The notes: a model not told the origin generated them from the letters alone. A DNA stretch of 12,075 nt from an uncultured Bacilli bacterium (GCA_944358275.1 CALVQZ010000031.1:1-12075), one strand, 5' to 3'. Positions 1 to 7,623 are shown, numbered from the stretch's first letter. Numbers and translations are program-made.

Positions 1-2
1 TT

Positions 3-3000
3 GCTCGCGCACTTCACGGTTCTGGACGTAATATTTTTGATATGCCTGTAAAGGTTGTTGAGATGCAAAGTGAAGCGGGTGCTGCTGGTTTTGTTCATGG
101 AGCACTTACTAATGGAAATATTGCTACTACTTTTACAGCAAGTCAAGGACTACTTTTAATGATTCCAAATATGTATAAGATAGCAGGTGAAATGTTACCT
201 TGTGTTATAAATGTTGCTGCAAGAAGTATTGCTACTCATGCTCTTAGTATTTTAGGAGATCATCAAGATATTTATGCAGTAAGACCAACAGGTTTTGCAA
301 TTATGGCATCATCTTCTACACAATGTGTTTCAGATTTAACTATTGTTTCTTACTTATCATCTATTAAATCAAGTCTTCCTTTTATAAACTTTTTTGATGG
401 TTTTAGAACTAGTCACGAATTATCTAAAATAAGTGCATTAGAAAAAGATGATATTAAAGACTTAATTGATTATAAAAAAATTAGTGATTTTAGAAATAGG
501 GCACTTAGTATAAACAAAAAGGTAAAAGGTACTGCTATGATGGAAGATGTTTATTTTCAAATGGCAGAAGTTAGAAATAAAGACTATAATAAACTTCCAG
601 ATATTGTAAATGATTATATGAAGAAAATAAACAAAAAGACAGGTAAAAACTATGCTCCTTTTGAATACTATGGAAACAAAAATGCTAAAAGAGTAATTGT
701 TGCAATGGGATCAGTTTGTGAAACTATAAGAGAAGTAATAGATGATTTAAATGAAGATATTGGACTTATTGAAGTACATTTGTATAGACCTTTTTCATCT
801 AAATATTTCTTTGATGTATTACCTTCTTCTGTAACAGATTTAGTAGTGTTAGATAGAACAAAAGAGCCAGGTGCTAGTGGAGAACCTTTATATTTAGATG
901 TTGTAAGTTTATTTGTGGATAAGAAAGATAAACCTAGAATATTAGGTGGTAGATATGGTTTATCTAGTAAGGATACTAATCCATCTCATATAAAAGCAGT
1001 ATATGATTTTATGTTAAAAGAAGATGCATTTAATGGATTTACTGTTGGTATTGAAGATGATGTTACTAATTTAAGTATTCCTGTTAGTAAATATCATGTA
1101 AAAAATAATTCAAAAGAATTTCTTGTATATGGATATGGTTCAGATGGTATGGTAAGTTGTTCAAAAGATATACTTAAGATAATAGGTGATAATACTGATT
1201 CTTATGTACAAGGTTATTTTCAATACGATTCAAAGAAATCTGGTGGAATTACAAGAAGTCATATAAGAATATCAGATAGTCCAATTAGAAGTGCATATTA
1301 TATTGATAATCCTAGTCTAGTCGTATGCTCAAAAGAAAGTTATCTTTCAAAATATGATATGTTATCTAATATTAGAGAAAATGGTACATTTATATTTGTA
1401 AGTTCATTATCTTCATCAGAAATAGAAGATATGCTTAGTGGAGATATAAAGAAGATTTTAATTGAAAGAAAAATTAAATTTTATGTAATAGATGCTTATA
1501 AACTTGCTAATAAGTATGGCTTAAAAAATAAGATAAGTACTATATTAGAAACTTGTATATTAGATGTAATTGGATATTCTAAATATATAGATAATGTAAG
1601 AGAAAGTATAAAGAAAAGATTCATGAAAAAAGGGGAATCTGTTGTAAATTCTAATATAAAAGTAACAGAAGAAGCTCTAGATTATTTAAAGGAAATTAAA
1701 GTAAAATTTAATGATATAGAATTTTTAGACAGTAAAGCAAAAAAGAATAATAAAGTATTTGATATGATTAGTTCACTAGAAGGTAATAAACTTAAAGTAA
1801 GTGATTTTCTTCCTTATAAAGATGGTACTTATATATGTGGTACTACTGAATATGAGAAAAGAGGAATTGCAGAGAATGTACCTGTATGGAATAAAGATAA
1901 ATGTATTCAATGTAATCAGTGTTCATTCGTATGTCCACACGCAGTTATAAGGCCTTATCTTTTAGATGAAGAAGAAGTTAGTAAAGCACCAAAATCATTA
2001 AAGGGTAATTTAAGAAATGCGATTGGCTCAAAATATCAATATACTATGGGAGTATCTAAATTAGATTGTACAGGATGCTCTTTATGTGCGAATATTTGTC
2101 CAGCACATGCGATAACTATGGAACCATTTGATAAAGTGCCTGATAATAAAAATTTTGAATATTTACAAAAGGTAAGTGAAAAGAAAGAACAAATAAATAA
2201 TACTGTAAAAGGTACACAATTTAAAACACCTTTATTTGAGTTTAGTGGAGCATGTGCAGGTTGTGGTGAAACTCCATATATTAAATTACTAACTCAATTA
2301 TTTGGTAGTAGAATTGCTATTGCAAACGCTACTGGATGTTCATCCATTTATGGTGCGTCATTTCCAAGTATTCCATATAAAATTCCTTGGGCAAATTCAT
2401 TATTTGAAGATAATGCAGAATTTGGATATGGTATGTTACTTTCTTATAATGCTAATAGAGCAAAAGTAAAAAAGATTATGGAAAGCGAGTTAGATACCAA
2501 AAATGGAAAATTGTTTAAAAAATGGCTAGATAATTATGATGATTATGATATTACTAAAGAAGTATATGATAATATAGATTATTCAGAAACTAAGTTATCT
2601 GATTTAAAAGAATATATAATATATAGAAATATATGGATATTAGGTGGAGATGGTTGGGCTTATGATATTGGATTTGGTGGTATAGATCATATTCTTTCTA
2701 CTAATGATAATGCTAAGATTTTAGTATTAGATACAGAAGTATATTCGAATACAGGAGGACAATCATCAAAATCATCAAATAGAGGTTCTATTGCTAAGTT
2801 TACATCAAGTGGTAAAGAAAATTGTAAAAAAGACTTAGCAAGAATAGCAATGTGTTATAAGAATGCTTATGTAGCACAAGTTTCACTATCTAATATGAAT
2901 GCTACTATAAAAGCATTTATAGAAGCAGATAAGCATGATGGACCAGCTATAATAATCGCGTATTCTCATTGTATAAATCATGGAATAAAATCTGGTATGG

Positions 3001-3257
3001 AAAATGCTATAGAACAACAAAAACTAGCAGTCGCATCAGGATATTATCCAATATTTAGATATAATGGTAAGACTAAAGAATTTCATCTAGATTCAAAAGA
3101 ACCAGACTTTAGTTTAATAGATAAATTTATAGAAAATGAAAATAGATTTCAAGCATTAAAAATTGTTAATGAAGAAAAATCTAAAGAATTATTTGAGAAA
3201 CTAAAAGAAGATGTAAAAGAAAGATATGAATATTATAGAAGTTTAAAAAAAGATTGA
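3..3257 (+). CDS. nifJ: Pyruvate:ferredoxin (flavodoxin) oxidoreductase, 5'-truncated by window edge
   Basis: Cytoplasmic enzyme that oxidatively decarboxylates pyruvate to acetyl-CoA and reduces ferredoxin, using thiamine diphosphate and three [4Fe-4S] clusters. The frame is open from position 3 and reads ARALHGSGRNIFD directly into the ATG at 42, so that ATG is internal. EMQSEAGAAG in this family lies about 60 residues from the N-terminus, so only some 40 residues are missing. Counting from the ATG at 42: the pyruvate-binding and CoA-binding domains come first; two ferredoxin-type motifs follow, CIQCNQC...CP (from about 621) and CTGCSLC...CP (from about 676); then CAGCGE (from 738), part of the cluster next to the cofactor, and the diphosphate-binding GDGWA (869-873) with SNTGGQSSK further on. 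The 1084 visible codons fit the roughly 1170-1200 of the single-chain family. All cluster cysteines in view are present. Identification is firm; the transcription start is outside the window. Confidence 0.96.
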   Translation, partial: ARALHGSGRNIFDMPVKVVEMQSEAGAAGFVHGALTNGNIATTFTASQGLLLMIPNMYKIAGEMLPCVINVAARSIATHALSILGDHQDIYAVRPTGFAIMASSSTQCVSDLTIVSYLSSIKSSLPFINFFDGFRTSHELSKISALEKDDIKDLIDYKKISDFRNRALSINKKVKGTAMMEDVYFQMAEVRNKDYNKLPDIVNDYMKKINKKTGKNYAPFEYYGNKNAKRVIVAMGSVCETIREVIDDLNEDIGLIEVHLYRPFSSKYFFDVLPSSVTDLVVLDRTKEPGASGEPLYLDVVSLFVDKKDKPRILGGRYGLSSKDTNPSHIKAVYDFMLKEDAFNGFTVGIEDDVTNLSIPVSKYHVKNNSKEFLVYGYGSDGMVSCSKDILKIIGDNTDSYVQGYFQYDSKKSGGITRSHIRISDSPIRSAYYIDNPSLVVCSKESYLSKYDMLSNIRENGTFIFVSSLSSSEIEDMLSGDIKKILIERKIKFYVIDAYKLANKYGLKNKISTILETCILDVIGYSKYIDNVRESIKKRFMKKGESVVNSNIKVTEEALDYLKEIKVKFNDIEFLDSKAKKNNKVFDMISSLEGNKLKVSDFLPYKDGTYICGTTEYEKRGIAENVPVWNKDKCIQCNQCSFVCPHAVIRPYLLDEEEVSKAPKSLKGNLRNAIGSKYQYTMGVSKLDCTGCSLCANICPAHAITMEPFDKVPDNKNFEYLQKVSEKKEQINNTVKGTQFKTPLFEFSGACAGCGETPYIKLLTQLFGSRIAIANATGCSSIYGASFPSIPYKIPWANSLFEDNAEFGYGMLLSYNANRAKVKKIMESELDTKNGKLFKKWLDNYDDYDITKEVYDNIDYSETKLSDLKEYIIYRNIWILGGDGWAYDIGFGGIDHILSTNDNAKILVLDTEVYSNTGGQSSKSSNRGSIAKFTSSGKENCKKDLARIAMCYKNAYVAQVSLSNMNATIKAFIEADKHDGPAIIIAYSHCINHGIKSGMENAIEQQKLAVASGYYPIFRYNGKTKEFHLDSKEPDFSLIDKFIENENRFQALKIVNEEKSKELFEKLKEDVKERYEYYRSLKKD

Positions 3258-3279
3258 ATTTAAAATTTCAATTTTTTTT
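3246..3279 (+). terminator. A/T-rich intrinsic terminator overlapping the nifJ stop codon
   Basis: The end of nifJ forms a 13-bp stem, 3246-3258 pairing with 3267-3279, with one G-U pair and an 8-base loop. The 5' arm is an A tract ending in ATTGAA; the 3' arm starts TTCAAT and runs into eight T. The stem is weak in G/C but has the A-tract/T-tract form of a hairpin terminator. The T tract is also the first half of the 17-base repeat described separately. Confidence 0.5.
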
Positions 3280-3310
3280 AGGGGAATATTACTAAGTTAT
3301 CCTATATATT
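3271..3310 (+). promoter_or_regulatory. Shared element, copy A: 17-base repeat plus promoter-like ATATT box
   Basis: Positions 3271-3287 read ATTTTTTTTAGGGGAAT, identical to 7584-7600 upstream of the bacteriocin exporter. After GGGAAT (3282-3287) comes a 17-base gap and then TATATT (3305-3310), the spacing of bacterial -35 and -10 boxes, although GGGAAT is not a housekeeping -35. The element ends 40 bases before the ATG of the ABC ATPase. An inverted repeat, AGTTAT-N10-ATAACT (3295-3316), surrounds the ATATT box. I read this as a probable promoter or operator driving the ABC pair; the sigma factor or activator is unknown. Confidence 0.45.
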
Positions 3311-3327
3311 ATAACTACGAGGTGAAT

Positions 3328-4224
3328 ATGAAAGAGATAATTTTAAAATGTAGTAATGTTACTAAAAAGATGGGTAATAAAGTGATACTAGATGATATAT
3401 CTTTTGAAATAGAAAAGGGAGATATTTTTGGTTTTATTGGTAAAAATGGTGCAGGTAAAACTACTTTAATAAAGTCTATATTAGGGCTTTATAAAGTTAA
3501 TTCTGGAAGTATATGTATAAATGGCTATGATATTAAAGATTATACTAGTGCAATAGAAAAAGTAGGAGCAGTTGTAGAAAATCCTGATTTTTATATGTAT
3601 TTATCAGGGTTAGAAAATCTTAAATTAAAAGCAAGATTATATAAAAATATAGATGATAATAGAATAGATGAAGTAGTAAAATTAGTAAATTTAGAGAGTA
3701 GAATAAAAGATAAAGTATCTAAATATTCACTAGGTATGAAGCAAAGACTTGGTATAGCAGATGCTATTTTAAATAATCCTAATTTACTTCTTTTAGATGA
3801 ACCTACTAATGGACTTGATCCAAATGGAATAAAAAAGCTAAAAGATATATTAAAAAACTTAAGTGAAGAAGGTGTTTCTATATTTATATCTAGTCATATA
3901 TTAAGTGAATTAGATAATTTTTGTAACAAGATATGCATTATAAATGAAGGTAAAATAATTGAGTTTTCACACATAAATCAATTTAAAAGTAAAACTTGTG
4001 AATTATGCTACTTAATAGAAGTAGATGATACTAGTAAGGTTAATTTATTATTTAAAAACAATATTATAGATAAAACAAATTTAAAAGTGTATTGTAATAA
4101 AGAATTTATACCACTTGTAATAGAGAGCTTAATAAAAAGCAATATAAAAGTATATTCAGTAAAAGAAGAAGAAATATCTTTAGAAGATGCATTTTTAAAG
4201 ATTACAGGAGAAAAAAATGATTAA
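3328..4224 (+). CDS. BcrA/lantibiotic-immunity-type ABC transporter ATPase
   Basis: ATP-binding subunit (298 residues) that should power the permease encoded next to it. It has Walker A GKNGAGKT (38-45), a BcrA-like VVENPDFYMYLSG segment at the Q-loop region (82-94), signature SLGMKQ (134-139), Walker B LLLLDEP (153-159) and the switch histidine H190 in SSHILSEL. Residues beyond about 215 form the C-terminal regulatory tail typical of the BcrA/NodI/LanF group. A GTG at 3322 would add two residues, but GAGG at 3319-3322 sits five bases before the ATG at 3328, so that ATG is chosen. The gene overlaps the permease by eight bases. The family includes exporters conferring self-protection against bacitracin and lantibiotics, but also many transporters of unknown substrate. 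The substrate here is not visible; a role in immunity to the peptides encoded at 9645-9947 is inference. Confidence 0.9.
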   Translation: MKEIILKCSNVTKKMGNKVILDDISFEIEKGDIFGFIGKNGAGKTTLIKSILGLYKVNSGSICINGYDIKDYTSAIEKVGAVVENPDFYMYLSGLENLKLKARLYKNIDDNRIDEVVKLVNLESRIKDKVSKYSLGMKQRLGIADAILNNPNLLLLDEPTNGLDPNGIKKLKDILKNLSEEGVSIFISSHILSELDNFCNKICIINEGKIIEFSHINQFKSKTCELCYLIEVDDTSKVNLLFKNNIIDKTNLKVYCNKEFIPLVIESLIKSNIKVYSVKEEEISLEDAFLKITGEKND

Positions 4225-5635
4225 CTTAATAAAAAATGAACTAATAAAAATATTTTATAAAAAAAGTACATATATAATTTTTATTATATTATTTTTTGCA
4301 GTAATATTTACTAATGTATTATATAAGAAAGAGTTAGATGAAAAAGGTAATATTAAAAGTTCTTCATATGATTCAAGTCTTTTAAAAAGCGTGAAAGAAG
4401 AATTAAAAAATATAGATGATAATAGTGTAGATAATGAATATATACTGTTATTGAGAAAAAAACTTATGGAATATGAATTATATGAAAAATATGGAGAATA
4501 TTCATGGCAAGGGTACTTTATTAAAAGTAATGTGCGTAATTTAATAAGCGAAATAATAGATAATAAATATAATGAAAGTAATACTGAACTACTAAAAAAG
4601 TTAGAGAGTGAGTATGATAATTATATAAAAAAGTTTGAAGAAGATGATTGGAAATATTTTGTAAAAGAAGAAATAAATAAAAAAGAAGAAGAACTTAATA
4701 TGACTAATTCTAAGTTCTTAAAAGAGATTATTTTAAGTGAGATAGATATGCTTAAATATAGATTAGATAATAATATAAGTTATGAATCTTCATACTTAAA
4801 TACAGCAATAGAAGATTATTTAAAATATTATTATTCTGTTAAATATATGGAATATAATTATATATTAGAAAAAGATATAAAAGATAATAAACTATATGAG
4901 TACTATGATAATTTATCTAAAATGAATATAAATAAGTATATATTAGATAATAAGATAGATTCAAATAAGATGAATGATACAAGAGGAATACTTGTTAATT
5001 TATTTACTGAATATGAATTATTTATCGTACTTATTATAGTAATATTTAGTGCAAATATTTTATCTAGTGAGTTTAATAAAGGTACTATAAAAAAGTTATT
5101 ATTAACTCCATATACTAAAACTCAAATAATACTATCAAAGTATATTACATGTTTAATAATGATTATATTTATCGTACTTATTACAATTATTATGCAACTT
5201 ATATCTGGTGGTATAATATTCTCATTTTCATCTTTAGATATACCCGTTATAGTTTATAATTTTAATATTAATATGATAGAAGAATATAATATATTTTATT
5301 ATTTACTAATAACAGTATTAGCAAAGATGCCTATGTTTATAATAATAATGACATTAGTATTCTTTATATCTACACTTACTTTAAGTAATGCATTAAGTAT
5401 AATATTTGGAATAATTATATATTTTATAAGTCCAATAGTAATGAATCTAACTACAAAATTAGTAAAATATTTAATATTTATTCATTGGGATTTTACACAA
5501 TATTTATTTGGTATGATACCAAAGAATAGTTATGCTGATATCTATACATCGATAATAATGTGTTTTTTGTATTTTTCTATATTTTTATATATAACAAATT
5601 TAATATTTAATAAAAAAGATATAAAAAATATGTAA
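4217..5635 (+). CDS. ABC-2 type permease with large TM1-TM2 loop
   Basis: Membrane subunit (472 residues) of the ABC transporter formed with the preceding ATPase. AGGAG at 4206-4210, inside the ATPase gene, lies six bases before the ATG, and the eight-base overlap indicates translational coupling. Hydrophobic segments are visible at about 19-36, 266-284, 308-330, 359-388, 390-408 and 444-464, giving six membrane spans. SSEFNKGTIKKLLLTPYTK after TM2 is the usual ABC-2 cytoplasmic loop, rich in basic residues. Between TM1 and TM2 lies a hydrophilic region of about 230 residues, rich in Glu, Lys, Asn and Tyr and probably helical. Such loops occur in ABC-2 permeases that act on peptides or lipids at the outer membrane face. 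The exported substrate is unknown. Confidence 0.85.
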   Translation: MINLIKNELIKIFYKKSTYIIFIILFFAVIFTNVLYKKELDEKGNIKSSSYDSSLLKSVKEELKNIDDNSVDNEYILLLRKKLMEYELYEKYGEYSWQGYFIKSNVRNLISEIIDNKYNESNTELLKKLESEYDNYIKKFEEDDWKYFVKEEINKKEEELNMTNSKFLKEIILSEIDMLKYRLDNNISYESSYLNTAIEDYLKYYYSVKYMEYNYILEKDIKDNKLYEYYDNLSKMNINKYILDNKIDSNKMNDTRGILVNLFTEYELFIVLIIVIFSANILSSEFNKGTIKKLLLTPYTKTQIILSKYITCLIMIIFIVLITIIMQLISGGIIFSFSSLDIPVIVYNFNINMIEEYNIFYYLLITVLAKMPMFIIIMTLVFFISTLTLSNALSIIFGIIIYFISPIVMNLTTKLVKYLIFIHWDFTQYLFGMIPKNSYADIYTSIIMCFLYFSIFLYITNLIFNKKDIKNM

Positions 5636-5643
5636 TTTTTTTT
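5623..5643 (+). terminator. Weak A/T-only terminator after the ABC-2 permease
   Basis: AAAAAAT (5623-5629) pairs with ATTTTTT (5635-5641) across a five-base loop and is followed by two further T. The stop codon TAA (5633-5635) lies in the loop and 3' arm. All pairs are A-T, so efficiency is uncertain. Confidence 0.35.
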
Positions 5644-5646
5644 AAA

Positions 5647-5659
5647 TATAATGTATAAT
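5647..5659 (+). promoter_or_regulatory. Tandem -10-like boxes upstream of the ZIP transporter gene
   Basis: Two perfect TATAAT hexamers lie at 5647-5652 and 5654-5659, 16-22 bases before the chosen ATG at 5675. No convincing -35 box is visible 17 bases upstream. The short distance implies a leader of roughly 10-16 bases, just enough to hold the GGTGA ribosome site. A start at the ATG at 5651 would lie inside the -10 boxes and is therefore unlikely. Confidence 0.4.
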
Positions 5660-5674
5660 GTTTTTGGTGATTTT

Positions 5675-6418
5675 ATGAACATTATTGGAATTTTAGTAAC
5701 ATTAGCTTTAGGTTTATTTATTTTATTTGGAGCATTTATAATCCACATATTTAAAAATAAAGATAAGTTTTTGCTTATATCTTTATCTATGGCATTTGGA
5801 GTTATGATATCTTTAATACTTATTGAATTATTACCTGAAGTATACGAAGTATTTAATGAAAAATTTAATCCTATTATAAGTATTTTAATAATAATAGGTT
5901 TATCACTAGTTGGATTACTTATTTTAAAAGTACTTGATAAATTTATACCAGATCATAATGATGAAGATGAAGAAGATCATTTGATGCATATAGGTATCGT
6001 ATCTAGTATTGCTATAATAATTCACAATATAATAGAAGGTATGGCTGTATATAATACAGTAAATACTTCACTTAATTTAGGAATACTTTTAAGTATAGGT
6101 GTAGGTATGCATAATATTCCTTTAGGAATGATAATAAGTTCTACCTTTTATAAGTCAATTGAAAATAGAAAAAAATCAAACATTATAATTATTCTTATTT
6201 CATTATCTACATTTGTAGGTGGACTTATAATGGCATTATTTAATTTTACTAATGAAATAGTTATAGGTGTATTATTATCTATTACAATAGGTATGCTTAT
6301 ATATATAAATATAATAGAAATACTTCCTAAACTAATAGAATCAAAAGATAAAAAAATAGTACTTATAAGTACCATTTTAGGAGTTGTAATACTATTTTTA
6401 AGTCACTTAATTGGATGA
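5675..6418 (+). CDS. ZIP-family divalent metal transporter
   Basis: Integral membrane protein (247 residues) expected to carry Zn2+, Fe2+ or a similar divalent metal. Segments at about 5-24, 33-52, 66-87, 106-127, 133-157, 170-190, 195-215 and 228-246 fit the eight-helix ZIP fold. Family motifs are ELLPE (51-55) ending TM2, HNIIEGMA (117-124) in TM4 and HNIPLGM (146-152) in TM5. The TM3-TM4 loop, residues 93-105, is rich in Asp, Glu and His (DHNDEDEEDHLMH), a metal-binding loop typical of the family. The TM5 motif has Leu at 150, where ZupT-like proteins have the metal-ligand Glu (HNxPEG). The start at 5675 has GGTGA at 5666-5670, four bases upstream; the in-frame ATG at 5651 has no ribosome site. 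The 3' end overlaps the convergent phosphatidyltransferase gene by 12 bases. Family assignment is strong; metal and direction are not determined. Confidence 0.88.
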   Translation: MNIIGILVTLALGLFILFGAFIIHIFKNKDKFLLISLSMAFGVMISLILIELLPEVYEVFNEKFNPIISILIIIGLSLVGLLILKVLDKFIPDHNDEDEEDHLMHIGIVSSIAIIIHNIIEGMAVYNTVNTSLNLGILLSIGVGMHNIPLGMIISSTFYKSIENRKKSNIIIILISLSTFVGGLIMALFNFTNEIVIGVLLSITIGMLIYINIIEILPKLIESKDKKIVLISTILGVVILFLSHLIG

Positions 6419-6949
6419 TTTATCATCTTTTTTTAATGCATAATTTATAGCAGTTATTATCTGCATAATAGATGTTAATACTATTAGAGGAATAATAAAT
6501 TTTGAAAAAATATTAAATTTATAAGATATATATCCTACAAATAAAGATATAAATAAGAACCAAGTTTTAATTTTTCCATAAATTGAACTTTTATGTTTAG
6601 AAAAACTTTTGTCTTTAAAACTTTTCCACTTTATAAACTTAATACCATTTATAATAACAATTATTATTTCTAATATCAAAGTTATAAAAAAGTATTTATT
6701 AACTGTTATTATAAATGTAAAAGATGCTGATAGAGCAATTAGTTTATCACCAATCGCATCACAAACTTTACCATAAGTAGAAGTCGCGTTCCATTTTCTT
6801 GCAAGAACACCATCGATCGCATCTGATAAAAGAGCAATTATAAATAATATAGAAAGCAAATTATATTGATTATTAAAAAACAAAATAGGTATTAAGAATC
6901 CTACAATTAGTCTATATGTAGTAAGAATATTTGGAATATATTTTTTCAT
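6407..6949 (-). CDS. pgsA: CDP-alcohol phosphatidyltransferase, probably phosphatidylglycerophosphate synthase
   Basis: Membrane enzyme of phospholipid synthesis (180 residues). PgsA transfers a phosphatidyl group from CDP-diacylglycerol to glycerol 3-phosphate. The complete family signature D-x2-D-G-x2-A-R-x8-G-x3-D-x3-D is present: D43, D46, G47, A50, R51, G60, D64 and D68. These aspartates bind metal and act in catalysis. The N-terminus MKKYIPNILTTYRL is also typical of PgsA, and about six hydrophobic segments follow. The length is normal for PgsA. In the minus direction GAGG (6955-6958) lies about five bases before the ATG. The signature alone cannot distinguish glycerol phosphate from other alcohol acceptors, so the specific product is a likely rather than certain assignment. 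It is transcribed alone, divergent from the DUF2179 gene. Confidence 0.87.
   Translation of the reverse strand: MKKYIPNILTTYRLIVGFLIPILFFNNQYNLLSILFIIALLSDAIDGVLARKWNATSTYGKVCDAIGDKLIALSASFTFIITVNKYFFITLILEIIIVIINGIKFIKWKSFKDKSFSKHKSSIYGKIKTWFLFISLFVGYISYKFNIFSKFIIPLIVLTSIMQIITAINYALKKDDKSSN
6414..6434 (+). terminator. Intrinsic terminator of the ZIP gene, inside the end of pgsA
   Basis: GATGA (6414-6418) pairs with TCATC (6423-6427) around a TTTA loop, extendable by one base pair, followed by seven T (6428-6434). It contains the ZIP stop codon TGA (6416-6418) and at the same time encodes the hydrophilic C-terminus of the convergent phosphatidyltransferase. It has a T tract only in the plus direction. 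Confidence 0.65.
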
Positions 6950-7072
6950 AAAAACCTCACATAAGTTTATATTCTAATTAAAAGATATTTAAAATATACA
7001 GTTATTATTACTTTTTCTAATATAATAATAATATATTTTTAATATTTTGGCAAACTAATAATGGTGATATAT
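6950..7072. promoter_or_regulatory. Divergent intergenic region between pgsA and the DUF2179 gene
   Basis: This region must hold promoters for both directions. In the plus direction TATAAT (7021-7026) is the best -10 candidate; no good -35 lies 17 bases before it. In the minus direction TAGAATATAAA, covering about 6966-6976, is a possible -10 region. No riboswitch-like structure or clear operator was seen. The sequence is so A/T-rich that these boxes carry little weight. Confidence 0.3.
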
Positions 7073-7573
7073 ATGTTATTATTATGTTTAAAAATATTTT
7101 TTGTTAGAATTATAGATGTTTCATTAGGTACGATAAGAACACTTTTTACAGTAAAAGGAAAAAGAATGATAGCAGCTTCCATAGGTTTTGTTGAAGTTTT
7201 AGTATGGTTTTTAGTTGTAAAAGAAGCACTTCAAACAGATGAAAATAGTATTTTTGTTGCAATTTCATATTCACTTGGATTTGCAACAGGTACATATATT
7301 GGAAGTTATTTATCAGATATACTTATAACTGGAAAAGTAGAAGTTCAAGTATTTACTGAGAATCAAAATTTAACTAATATTCTTAGAAAATCAGGATATG
7401 CAGTTACTGTTATAAACTGTAATGGATATAATACTAAAGCAAAATATATGTTGTATATAACAGTAGAAAAGAAGAAAGAAAAAGAATTAAGGCGCTTAAT
7501 AAAAGATAATGATAAAAAAGCATTTATTGTAGAAAATGAAAGTAATTATGTAGAAAATGGATATTTCAAATAA
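7073..7573 (+). CDS. DUF2179/UPF0316 family membrane protein
   Basis: Small membrane protein of 166 residues matching the UPF0316 family (DUF2179 domain; Bacillus YebE-like). The N-terminal half has about three hydrophobic segments (3-16, 32-50 and 60-84) and the conserved pattern RIIDVSLGTIRTL...VKGKR...IGFVEVLVWFLVV. The C-terminal part, about 88-152, is a soluble alpha/beta domain ending in basic helices, as in DUF2179. GGTGA (7063-7067) sits five bases before the ATG at 7073; the ATG at 7061 has no ribosome site and is less likely. The biochemical function of this family is not established, and nothing here ties it to bacteriocin production apart from position, as it ends just upstream of that operon. 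Confidence 0.85.
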   Translation: MLLLCLKIFFVRIIDVSLGTIRTLFTVKGKRMIAASIGFVEVLVWFLVVKEALQTDENSIFVAISYSLGFATGTYIGSYLSDILITGKVEVQVFTENQNLTNILRKSGYAVTVINCNGYNTKAKYMLYITVEKKKEKELRRLIKDNDKKAFIVENESNYVENGYFK

Positions 7574-7592
7574 AGAAATATTTATTTTTTTT
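7568..7592 (+). terminator. A/T-only hairpin terminator after the DUF2179 gene
   Basis: AAATAAA (7568-7574) pairs with TTTATTT (7581-7587) across a six-base loop, followed by five more T. The stop codon TAA (7571-7573) lies in the 5' arm. The stem has no G-C pair, so termination may be leaky. The T tract continues into AGGGGAAT, forming the second copy of the 17-base repeat. Confidence 0.4.
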
Positions 7593-7623
7593 AGGGGAAT
7601 TTAACACACTTTTACTTAATATT
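7584..7623 (+). promoter_or_regulatory. Shared element, copy B: 17-base repeat plus promoter-like ATATT box
   Basis: Positions 7584-7600 read ATTTTTTTTAGGGGAAT, identical to 3271-3287. GGGAAT (7595-7600) is followed after exactly 17 bases by AATATT (7618-7623), matching the spacing in copy A. Over the first 33 bases from GGGG, 22 are identical between copies without gaps. The repeat ends 41 bases before the exporter start codon (40 in copy A). A promoter with an unusual -35, or an activator-dependent promoter, is the simplest reading. Initiation about seven bases after ATATT would give a leader of some 11 bases carrying only the ribosome site. Confidence 0.5.

Noticed and set aside
1631..1638. 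AGGGGAAT inside nifJ, identical to the core of the shared element
   Set aside because: It is preceded by an A run rather than T8, lies inside conserved coding sequence, and has no gene start nearby. It is best explained by codons for Lys-Lys-Gly-Glu-Ser.
5542..5748. Minus-strand open frame opposite the permease end and ZIP start
   Set aside because: It overlaps two well-supported plus-strand genes and their junction, has no family resemblance, and its low-complexity Ile/Lys/Asn content is what antisense A/T-rich DNA produces.
6148..6375. Minus-strand open frame inside the ZIP gene
   Set aside because: It is fully antisense to conserved membrane segments of the ZIP protein and matches no family I recognise.
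3255..6418. Possible use of TGA as tryptophan (Mycoplasma-type code), since TGA stops of nifJ and ZIP are followed shortly by TAA
   Set aside because: Tryptophans in nifJ, the exporter and other genes are TGG, and no in-frame TGA interrupts any full-length family protein, so the standard bacterial code fits.
6950..7072. Riboswitch or small RNA in the pgsA-DUF2179 gap
   Set aside because: The gap is nearly all A/T with no stable G/C stem or recognised motif; only promoter-like boxes are visible.
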